A stretch of DNA of 64,000 nt. It comes from Candidatus Villigracilis affinis (lineage in GTDB: Bacteria; Chloroflexota; Anaerolineae; Anaerolineales; Villigracilaceae). The stretch spans positions 94,236 through 158,235 of the forward strand of contig JADKEA010000011.1 in the NCBI GenBank assembly GCA_016718275.1. The letters run 5' to 3'. The number at the start of each line of letters is the position of its first letter. Within the stretch, counting starts at the first letter, position 1. The position numbers and the translations under genes are program-made. The notes beneath the pieces are model-generated. The model had not been told where the DNA came from and searched no databases. It was given only the letters and a program-made list of their open reading frames with translations. Shown in pieces: positions 26,479 through 34,593 of this stretch.

Positions 26479-27567
26479 TTATTCATCCTCCTGCTGCGCG
26501 CTCAAACGCACAAGGTTGAGCAGCTTGCCGTTGTGCGTATTGATCGCAGGTTCAAGGGATGGATTGCTCAAAATCTCTTTCGTTCCAAGTGCAGCAATTT
26601 CAGTGATATACGGTATGGCGGAATTCACAAAAGCATGTGTGGCGGTGCGGGCGACAGCGCCCGGCATATTCGGCACACAATAATGCAAAATACCTTCTTC
26701 GATGTAAACAGGATGTTCATGTGTGGTTGGGCGCGAGGTTTCAACACATCCGCCCTCATCGATACTGACATCCATAATAACGGAGCGTGGTTTCATCGAA
26801 CGCACCATTTCGCGCGAGATTAGGATCGGTGTGCGCTGACCGGGCGATAACACTGCACCGACAACCACATCCGCATACATTACCGAACGTTCAATATTGC
26901 GCTTCGTAGACATCTTTGTAGCGATGGTCGGGAAACGATCCCAAATGCGCTGGAGCGCGGCGAGGTTATGGTCGATCACTGTTACATGTGCGCCCATTCC
27001 GAGGAACATTTGTGTGGCATATGTGCCAACTACGCCTGCGCCTAAAATAACCACCTCGGCTGGCGGTACGCCAGGCACACCGCCCATCAAAATGCCCTTG
27101 CCGCCCCAATTGTTCTGAAGCAGGCGCGCCGCGATCTGAGCCGCCATTGCACCGCCGATCTGGCTGAACGGTCGCAAAACAGGCAGCGAGCCGTCTGGCG
27201 CCTGAATCTGTTCATAGGCCACCGACGTGATCTTCTTTTCAAGCAGGATGTCAATCTTGTCCTGCTGGGTCGAAGCGAGGTGCAGAAAACCCGCCAGGAT
27301 CGAATCAGGGCGAAGCCAGTTCAATTCCTCCTGCATGGGGCGTGCAACTTTCAACAACAGATCTGCGCGGCCAAAGACTTCTTCTTTGGAAAAAACAAGA
27401 CGCGCACCGGCCTTCTCATAATCCGCGTCGCTGAAGCCAGCCATGACGCCCGCTTCATGCTCAACGAAAATCTGATGCCCGTTCTGAGTCAGAATCTCGG
27501 CCCCGGCTGGGGAAAGACCCACACGATACTCAAGAGTTCTACTTTCTTTTGGAATTCCGATATACAT
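26479..27567 (-). CDS. ald: alanine dehydrogenase
   Basis: 362 residues. Opens with MYIGIPKESRTLEYRVGLSPAG, in two runs the hallmark of the Ald/PntA family with the catalytic Arg and Lys region (pyruvate-binding R15, K around 75). The NAD-binding Rossmann motif is VVILGAGVVGTYATQMFLGMGAH. HLASTQQDK holds the catalytic His region. Converts L-alanine to pyruvate and ammonia with NAD+. GGAGG lies 7 nt before the ATG. A hairpin terminator just upstream means the gene has either read-through or attenuated expression. Confidence 0.95.
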   Translation of the reverse strand: MYIGIPKESRTLEYRVGLSPAGAEILTQNGHQIFVEHEAGVMAGFSDADYEKAGARLVFSKEEVFGRADLLLKVARPMQEELNWLRPDSILAGFLHLASTQQDKIDILLEKKITSVAYEQIQAPDGSLPVLRPFSQIGGAMAAQIAARLLQNNWGGKGILMGGVPGVPPAEVVILGAGVVGTYATQMFLGMGAHVTVIDHNLAALQRIWDRFPTIATKMSTKRNIERSVMYADVVVGAVLSPGQRTPILISREMVRSMKPRSVIMDVSIDEGGCVETSRPTTHEHPVYIEEGILHYCVPNMPGAVARTATHAFVNSAIPYITEIAALGTKEILSNPSLEPAINTHNGKLLNLVRLSAQQEDE

Positions 27568-27579
27568 TTATGCCTCCGT

Positions 27580-27613
27580 AAAAAACCCTAAAGGTTTTCA
27601 AAACCTTTAGGGT
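27580..27613 (-). terminator. rho-independent hairpin between rocD and ald, terminator or attenuator
   Basis: On the - strand, ACCCTAAAGGTTTT and AAAACCTTTAGGGT form a 14-bp stem followed by TTTTTTAC. It lies 7 nt after the rocD stop and 13 nt before the ald start, leaving no room for a promoter between them. Confidence 0.85.
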
Positions 27614-27620
27614 CTCAAGA

Positions 27621-28823
27621 TTACTTCATATTTAGCACTTCACGAATGGATGGAAGCGCCCAATCTATGGTTTCCTTGTCAATCACCAGCGGTGGAGCAA
27701 AGCGAATGACATTATCGTGGGTCTCTTTCGCGAGGATGCCCTTCGTCTGCAATGCTTCGCAAAAACGACGCGCACCTTTTGCCTCAGGTTTAAGCTCAAC
27801 GCCGATCAACAAGCCGCGTCCGCGTACTTCTTTGATATGCGGACTGGAAATCTCACTCAACTGCTCAACAAAATACTCACCCAACTGCATGGAGCGTTCA
27901 GCCAGCTTCTCTTCGCGGATCACACGCAACGCCGCACGTGAGACTGCCGCAGCCAACGGATTGCCGCCAAAGGTGGAGCCATGCTCACCAGGTTGGAACA
28001 AACCGAGAATGGGCTTGTCTGCCAGCACTGCCGAAACAGGATAAAAACCACCAGCAAGCGCCTTGCCGATGATCACTACATCGGGGCGGACATCCTCATG
28101 ATGTGAAGCGAACAGTTTCCCAGTTCGGGCGAGACCCGTTTGAATTTCATCCGCCATGAATAGGACATTGTTCTTCTTACAGGTCTCTGCAACCTTCTTC
28201 AAATATCCAGCGGGCGGAATAATGACCCCAGCCTCGCCTTGAATGGGCTCAAGCAGCACGGCAGCGGTGTTCGGCGTGATGGCCTTTTCGATGGCATCTG
28301 CATCGCCATAGGTGACGGTGACAAAGCCCGGGGTGAAGGGGCCAAAGTCATCGCGATAGGAGGGTTCGGTGGAGAATGAAACGATGGTCACCGTGCGCCC
28401 GTGGAAGTTACCCGAAGCGACGATGATCTCCGCCTGATGGCGCGGGACCTTCTTCACCTGATACGCCCATTTGCGGGCGAGTTTCACCGCAGTTTCAACC
28501 GCTTCAGCACCCGAGTTCATTGGCAACGACATTTCGTAGCCAGTCATCTCGGAAAGTTCCTTGTAGAGCAGCGGCAACTGGTCATTGCGGAAGGCACGTG
28601 AGGTCAGCGTAACGCGCTTGGCCTGATCAAGCAATGCCTTGAGGATTTCAGGATGTACATGCCCTTGATTGACGGCAGAGTACGCGCTCAAACAATCGAG
28701 ATACTTCTTTCCATCCACATCATAGACCCACACACCCTCCGCTTTTTCGATGACCACATCGAGCGGATGGTAATTGTGCGCGCCGTATTGTTCTTCCATC
28801 TTGATAAAGTCTTGTGTATTCAT
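27621..28823 (-). CDS. rocD: ornithine aminotransferase (class III PLP enzyme)
   Basis: 400 residues from the ATG at 28823 (MNTQDFIKMEEQY); an earlier in-frame ATG at 28859 is possible, but the family starts at the later one. Class III aminotransferase: YLDCLSAYSAVNQGHVHPEI near the start, ADEIQTGLARTGKLFAS for the PLP Asp, and the Schiff-base Lys in VIIGKALAGGFYP. The LSAYSAVNQGH signature fits ornithine aminotransferase. Makes glutamate-5-semialdehyde from ornithine and 2-oxoglutarate. It lies near argF, giving an ornithine branch point. Confidence 0.93.
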   Translation of the reverse strand: MNTQDFIKMEEQYGAHNYHPLDVVIEKAEGVWVYDVDGKKYLDCLSAYSAVNQGHVHPEILKALLDQAKRVTLTSRAFRNDQLPLLYKELSEMTGYEMSLPMNSGAEAVETAVKLARKWAYQVKKVPRHQAEIIVASGNFHGRTVTIVSFSTEPSYRDDFGPFTPGFVTVTYGDADAIEKAITPNTAAVLLEPIQGEAGVIIPPAGYLKKVAETCKKNNVLFMADEIQTGLARTGKLFASHHEDVRPDVVIIGKALAGGFYPVSAVLADKPILGLFQPGEHGSTFGGNPLAAAVSRAALRVIREEKLAERSMQLGEYFVEQLSEISSPHIKEVRGRGLLIGVELKPEAKGARRFCEALQTKGILAKETHDNVIRFAPPLVIDKETIDWALPSIREVLNMK

Positions 28824-28921
28824 TTGTCGGTTATCCCATAAATAATTGAGTTTCAACATTCAAATTAAGACATCTGGGATTTGAAAACCGATTCCCGATT
28901 TCCAAATCCTGATCCTAATCT

Positions 28922-29848
28922 CTACGCCACGTCAAACAGGCGCGCCAAGATTGCCTTTTGCGCATGCAGGCGGTTGTGCGCCTGCGGGAAGATGACAGAG
29001 TGCTTGCCATCCGCCACATCATCAGTCAACTCCTGGTTGCGATGCGCAGGCAGACAATGCATCACGATCACATCCTTGCTCGCTTCACTGACCAATTTCG
29101 CATTCACCTGATACGGAGGGAAGATTTTCTCGCGCTTGGCAGTTTCCTCTTCCTGACCCATCGAGGTCCAGGTATCGGTGTAGATCACATGCGCGCCTTT
29201 GACCGCCTCATGCGGGTCACGCACAAAGGTCAATTTGCTCTTGGTCTTCTTCGCGATCTTCTGGGCAATTTCAATGGCCTTCGGGTTGACGTCGTATCCT
29301 TCGGGAGTGGCAACAGTCACATTCCAGCCAAGCTGTGCAGAAACGTGCATCAACGAAGTTGTGACATTATTTCCGTCACCCACATAGCTCACATTCAAAC
29401 CGCGGGACTTCTTCCCGAATTTTTCCTGAATGGTCAATGCATCCGCCATGCCCTGACAGGGATGGTTGTAATCGCTCAAGCCATTTACAACGGGGATCTC
29501 AGACCACTTCGCAAGTTCGAGCACATGCTCATGCTCGAACACACGCGCCATGAGTCCCTGCACATAACCAGATAGCACGCGCGCCACATCCGCAATGGAT
29601 TCGCGCTTGCCGAGGCCGATCTCACTCGGAGAAAGATAAAGCGCATCGCCGCCGCAATGACGCATGGCCATGTCAAATGAAATACGCGTGCGCAGGCTCG
29701 GCTTCTGGAAGATCATTCCCAGCACCTTGCCTTTGAAAATGGGTTTGTTTCCTTTTTTAAAGTATTGCTTCTTCAGTTTTACTGCCAGGTCAAGCAGGTC
29801 TTGAATTTCATCAGATGAATAATCTGAGATCGCGAGAAAGTCCTTCAT
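28922..29848 (-). CDS. argF: ornithine carbamoyltransferase
   Basis: 308 residues from the ATG at 29848, fixed by AAGGAG 6 nt upstream; an open frame starting 16 codons earlier lacks this. Motifs: FQKPSLRTR (the S-x-R-T carbamoyl-phosphate loop), HPCQGMAD for the second, YVGDGNN for ornithine domain and HCLPAHR near the C-terminus. Makes citrulline from ornithine and carbamoyl phosphate, or runs in reverse in arginine catabolism. Adjacent to rocD but with 98 nt between, so maybe its own promoter (TATAAA region near 29880). Confidence 0.96.
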   Translation of the reverse strand: MKDFLAISDYSSDEIQDLLDLAVKLKKQYFKKGNKPIFKGKVLGMIFQKPSLRTRISFDMAMRHCGGDALYLSPSEIGLGKRESIADVARVLSGYVQGLMARVFEHEHVLELAKWSEIPVVNGLSDYNHPCQGMADALTIQEKFGKKSRGLNVSYVGDGNNVTTSLMHVSAQLGWNVTVATPEGYDVNPKAIEIAQKIAKKTKSKLTFVRDPHEAVKGAHVIYTDTWTSMGQEEETAKREKIFPPYQVNAKLVSEASKDVIVMHCLPAHRNQELTDDVADGKHSVIFPQAHNRLHAQKAILARLFDVA

Positions 29849-29950
29849 AGTTACTCCTTGTTGTGAAAGTATATCTTTATAGTGGGATTCTGCCACGTTT
29901 CAAGCATCATACTTTACGCGTGACATTTCGCCATAGTTTGCATATTAACG

Positions 29951-30862
29951 TCATGCCATGGGCGAACTCCGCACCTTCTTCCAATAACGCATCAAACCGT
30001 CGGCGCCCATGCCGAGAGGGTTCGCCAATTCATAGGCGCGCAGCACATCTTCGCTCAGATTTTTGGCGGCAGCTTGTCCATTCATCCACGCCGCAAATTT
30101 TTCGCGCAACTCGTCCACGGGCGGGTCGGCGGGCATGATCTCTTCAAGCCATTTCTCAGCCTCATCAAGGTTCTTTTGCAACTCGTTTAAATGCCAGTCC
30201 ACATCATCGAAAATCCCAAAATGCGTCGGCGCGATTCGGGAAAACTTCAATGACCTCAAACGCAAAATGCTCTCGCGCCATCTTCCAAAATGCAATTCGG
30301 GCGGAGGCATCGGCGCGCGCAAATATGGAAAGCCCGGAATCCGCACCCCGCCCACGTCGCCGCTAAAACACATATCTTCAAATAAATAGGAATAATGATG
30401 CTCTGCGTGGCCTGGCGTATTGATCGCGGTAAATCGCAGGTTGCCGATGGCAATTTCCTCCGCATCATTCGGGACTGTGAGCTGGTTCTGTTCAACAGGC
30501 AGAAACTCACCCCAGAGAGTTCCCATCCTGTCGCCATAAATACGTGTGGCGCTGGCGATCAATTTCTCGGGGTTCAACAAATGCGGCGCCCCATTCGGGT
30601 GGACGAAAATCTGCGCCCCTTGTTTTGAAAACCAACCCGCAGCCCCGGCATGGTCCAAATGAATATGCGTGAGCAGGACGTGGGTAATGTCGCGGGGAGA
30701 TAAGCCTTCCTTCGCCAGACCAGCTTCCAGCGCGGAAAGAGTCGAGCCTGGTCCGCTTTCGATCAAAACCGCGGCGTCTTTCTGTCGAATTAAATAAGAC
30801 GCAATTGCCTGCGTCTTATTTTGAAAATGAAGATCTATTGTGGTAACACGTGTGTTTGCCAT
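29951..30862 (-). CDS. metallo-beta-lactamase-fold hydrolase
   Basis: 303 residues. The metal site reads THIHLDHAGAAG (H-x-H-x-D-H), with later His in INTPGHAEHHYSYLF and Asp in CFSGDVGG. Resembles glyoxalase II-like or ribonuclease Z-like hydrolases of small metabolites, in the cytoplasm. The C-terminal helical part (about 200-300) is family-variable. The ATG overlaps the end of the DUF58 gene by 28 nt, so it is co-transcribed with the MoxR pair. Substrate unknown. Confidence 0.9.
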   Translation of the reverse strand: MANTRVTTIDLHFQNKTQAIASYLIRQKDAAVLIESGPGSTLSALEAGLAKEGLSPRDITHVLLTHIHLDHAGAAGWFSKQGAQIFVHPNGAPHLLNPEKLIASATRIYGDRMGTLWGEFLPVEQNQLTVPNDAEEIAIGNLRFTAINTPGHAEHHYSYLFEDMCFSGDVGGVRIPGFPYLRAPMPPPELHFGRWRESILRLRSLKFSRIAPTHFGIFDDVDWHLNELQKNLDEAEKWLEEIMPADPPVDELREKFAAWMNGQAAAKNLSEDVLRAYELANPLGMGADGLMRYWKKVRSSPMA

Positions 30863-32147
30863 GTACGCATATCCTGTGAAATGAAATCGGAGGAAAATTC
30901 TGAAAGAACCTGCGAAAGATTGGCGTTACAAGCGACGACGCAAACAGGCACCCGCCGCTCACGCAAAGCACGGACAAGGCCTTCAGTGGCGGCACCTTTG
31001 CCGCCAAAGGATACAGCATCAAGTAAGACAACAACCGGGCGCAGGTAACGCCTTTGCAGATCGTCCACTGCGAAAAGAAGATCAGGGCGGGTTGAAGGTG
31101 TGATAATGACGGCACTTGAACCTTGCGGCATCTGCGAAGATTGCGCCGCTACCAGTGCGGCAATGGAAAGGCTGCCATTGGCCTCCACAAATGCAAGCGT
31201 CTCCAAAATTTTCGCTTCCTGACGTTCGCTTCGATCAGCGGGATGCACCGTGAAAGTTTGGCCTGCACTCGCATAGCCCACTGCGCGGCGCCGTTCAACA
31301 AAATAATGCGCAAGCGAAGCAGTGATGCTGATCGCATATTCCAGTGTGGAAGGCGGCAATTGAAACTTGGGGCGCTTGCCAAACATCATTGCTTCCACTG
31401 TCACTTCATCGAACAGGTACGGCCTTTCGATATGTACATCTCTTTGCGAATCCAGATACAACCAGACCTCAGCCTGCGGATCCTGCTCGAACTCTTTCAC
31501 CATCAAATGATTTCTACGAATGCTGGTGGGCCAGTGGATGCGTTTCATCGCATCACCATGCACGTATTCGCGCACCCCAGCCGCATGCGGGGTGATATCC
31601 GGTGACTTGCGGCGGATAACCTGCCCGCCCGGCAAAAGGCCGGGCGGAAACAGGAAGGACTTGATTTCAAAGATCATGGGCAGCACGATCAGGGTTTGTG
31701 AAGCAGGGATATCCTTGCTGACACGAAACAAACCGAACGGGTCTCCCGTTGAAATACGCGTTGGGCCAAGTGGAAACCCGCCGCGGCGCGTAAGCCAGGT
31801 GCGTGCAAGGTGAGTCCGTTTTTGGCGGCCAACAACGAAAGTGAATAATCGGGAACCTGAAACAAAAGGAATTGGAGATTGGTTATAAACCTCGATCCAC
31901 GGGGCAATGACGCGGCTGTTATTCGCCACTTCAAAATGCTCTTCAAAGATATCCCCCACGTTGGCACGCTGCAAACGTGAAAATCTTTGCAAGCCCATGC
32001 CTCTGGCCGTCCAATGAGTCCAAATCCAACTGCCAATTCCGAGCAACAAGCTTAAATACATGAAGCGCGAGTAAATCGCGGCTCCGGTGGTCAACACCCC
32101 CACAACACCAATCAACAGCAACAGGGCGAGGAGGATTCGCCCAGATC

Positions 32148-32151
<4 letters not shown>
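30835..32151 (-). CDS. DUF58 protein, MoxR partner
   Basis: 438 residues. Two N-terminal membrane segments (about 5-28 and 32-48), a beta-rich middle (about 55-190), and the DUF58 signature around VREYVHGDAMKRIHWPTSIRRN shown in parts, with a vWA-like fold (VWLYLDSQRDV) after it. Usually works with a MoxR ATPase in envelope or cofactor assembly. Overlaps moxR by 4 nt and MBL by 28 nt. The vWA metal site is partly kept (DSQRD in place of D-x-S-x-S), so metal binding is doubtful. Confidence 0.9.
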
Positions 32152-33128
<977 letters not shown>

Positions 33129-33239
33129 GAATAAAATGTCCTTTCCAGACGGGATGAAATGATTCTATCATGCGGCTTGTCATGTTGGCAAACCTCCCCA
33201 AGTATTGTTCTTCATTTACGAGGTGTGCGGCAAATCGTG

Positions 33240-33245
33240 TATAAT
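33240..33245 (+). promoter_or_regulatory. putative -10 box of tRNA-Arg(UCG)
   Basis: TATAAT, 9 nt before the tRNA 5' end; weak TTTACG -35 at 33215. Confidence 0.6.
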
Positions 33246-33254
33246 TTCGGACAC

Positions 33255-33327
33255 GCCTCAGTAGCTCAATGGATAGAGCGCCTGACTTCGGATCAGTAGG
33301 TTGTGGGTTCGACTCCTGCCTGAGGCG
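33255..33327 (+). tRNA. tRNA-Arg(UCG)
   Basis: Acceptor GCCTCAG/CTGAGGC, D-arm GCTC/GAGC, anticodon loop CTTCGGA (anticodon TCG), anticodon stem CCTGA/TCAGT with one mismatch at its base, T-loop TTCGACT. Discriminator G; the genome continues CCT, so CCA is not encoded. The 3' end is duplicated 65 bp downstream. Confidence 0.95.
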
Positions 33328-33400
33328 CCTTGTTTCAATCAGCAGTTGCCCCCACAGGGGGGATGTTATGAATTCAACTCCTGCCTGGGGCGCCTTGTTT
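33308..33400. repeat. direct repeat of the tRNA-Arg 3' end, att-like
   Basis: TTCGACTCCTGCCTGAGGCG plus CCTTGTTT (33308-33335) recurs as TTCAACTCCTGCCTGGGGCG plus CCTTGTTT (33373-33400), 26 of 28 identical. The repeat covers the T-loop, acceptor and the 8 bases after the tRNA. Sequence between the copies is not tRNA-like. Confidence 0.85.
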
Positions 33401-33414
33401 TTCTCAAATGGTAG

Positions 33415-33420
33415 TATAAA
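33415..33420 (+). promoter_or_regulatory. possible -10 box before the GINT1-like gene
   Basis: TATAAA, 4 nt before the ATG at 33425. If used, transcription would start at or just after the ATG, so use is uncertain; read-through from the tRNA is the alternative. Confidence 0.3.
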
Positions 33421-33424
33421 ACCA

Positions 33425-34306
33425 ATGAACAATTCCTTTTTGGCGCACCTTTTCCAGCGAATACAGAAAAAGGTGCGTTCGTTTTTTGTTTTAGATCAGT
33501 GGGAAATTCTGGTTGCGTCAGAAATAAGCTACAACGTTCTTTCATGGGAAAAGCTCAAACACCTCACACCGCCTATGGACCGTTTCTGGGCGGACCCGTT
33601 CATTTGGATGCATAACGGCAGCCATTATCTCTTCATCGAAGAACTTCTTTTTTCGACTCATCGGGGTCGCATCGCCTGTTTGCAGCTTGATCAAAACCTG
33701 AACATTATCTCAAATCAAGTGGTGCTGGAAAGACCGTATCATCTTTCCTATCCTTTTCTTTTTGAACACGAAGGGCAATTGTATATGATTCCCGAAACAG
33801 GGAAGAACAATGCGATCGAGCTATATCGCTGTACACGTTTTCCTGATCAATGGGAATTCGAAAAGGCATTGATGAAAAACATCCGCGCCGTGGATACCAC
33901 ATTACTGGAGGCAAATGGGAAGTGGTGGCTGTTTGCGAACATCCATGAGGAAGGCGGCTCCAGTTGGGACACATTGCATCTTTATTATTCGGATGATCCT
34001 CTTGCAGATAACTGGACAGCTCATCCGCAAAACCCGATCGTAAAGGATATCCGATCTGCTCGACCGGCAGGCCGCATCTTTTTACATAACGGACAGTGGA
34101 TCCGCCCATCGCAAGATTGCTCCACCCGATACGGATACGCGGTCAATTTCAATCAAATCGTTACATTGACCGAGACAAATTATGCAGAGGTCCATTTGCA
34201 CACTTTTGAACCACCTGCAAAAAGCAATATCCTCGCTACTCATACCTACAACAGCCTGATGGGGTTGACCGTGGTCGATGCAATTCAACGCAGGCGCAAG
34301 TTCTGA
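33425..34306 (+). CDS. GINT1_N-like beta-propeller protein of polysaccharide loci
   Basis: 293 residues from the ATG at 33425. A longer frame starts inside the tRNA and runs through its duplicated end, which cannot be coding, so I reject that start. The protein has repeated blades of the glycosidase-32/43 type: WADPFIWMHNGSHYLFIEE, SYPFLFEHEGQLYMIPET, DTTLLEANGKWWLFAN, SARPAGRIFLHNGQWIRP. This resembles the N-terminal domain of glucosamine inositolphosphorylceramide transferase-like proteins. It probably binds or transfers a sugar in the exopolysaccharide locus it opens. No catalytic residue is certain. Confidence 0.75.
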   Translation: MNNSFLAHLFQRIQKKVRSFFVLDQWEILVASEISYNVLSWEKLKHLTPPMDRFWADPFIWMHNGSHYLFIEELLFSTHRGRIACLQLDQNLNIISNQVVLERPYHLSYPFLFEHEGQLYMIPETGKNNAIELYRCTRFPDQWEFEKALMKNIRAVDTTLLEANGKWWLFANIHEEGGSSWDTLHLYYSDDPLADNWTAHPQNPIVKDIRSARPAGRIFLHNGQWIRPSQDCSTRYGYAVNFNQIVTLTETNYAEVHLHTFEPPAKSNILATHTYNSLMGLTVVDAIQRRRKF

Positions 34307-34317
34307 AGAGATCCGAA

Positions 34318-34548
34318 ATGGAAAATACAAAAATACAAAACCAATTACTCGAAATGCTGCTGGCCCGCCTTGAGCGCATATCGGCTGATTCTTATTGGGC
34401 ACATCGTGCGAGCGGAGTGCGTGGGGCCTTGCTAAGGGTGCTGGAAAAACTGGAGAATGGCCGACCAGTTTCAGGGTCCGAATTGAAGCGGCTGGTCGAT
34501 CTGGGATTCCGCATTCTTGAGAATGCCACTATGGAAAAGTATAAATAA
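34318..34548 (+). CDS. small hypothetical protein (76 aa)
   Basis: 76 residues, 11 nt after the GINT1-like gene and ended by a strong terminator, which supports it being real. Entirely helical by composition (LLEMLLARLERISADSYWAH then a second amphipathic helix). Basic and acidic residues alternate; no membrane segment. No family recognised. Confidence 0.6.
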   Translation: MENTKIQNQLLEMLLARLERISADSYWAHRASGVRGALLRVLEKLENGRPVSGSELKRLVDLGFRILENATMEKYK

Positions 34549-34581
34549 AATGGGAGTGCTGTTCAGTCAGCACTCCCATTT
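34548..34581. terminator. bidirectional rho-independent terminator
   Basis: 14-bp perfect stem (AAATGGGAGTGCTG with CAGCACTCCCATTT) and 6-nt loop between convergent genes; TTTTTC follows on +. Confidence 0.88.
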
Positions 34582-34593
34582 TTCAGTTGTTCG

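Noticed and set aside
8180..29925. Exact 14-mer repeat CTTTACGCGTGACA at 8180 and 29912 as strong evidence for a regulon
   Set aside because: Several exact 14-mer repeats are expected by chance in 64 kb; kept only as a weak observation together with the longer efp match.
33269..33424. Longer N-terminus for the GINT1-like protein starting inside tRNA-Arg
   Set aside because: The extra 52 codons translate the tRNA and its duplicated end, so they cannot be genuine protein.
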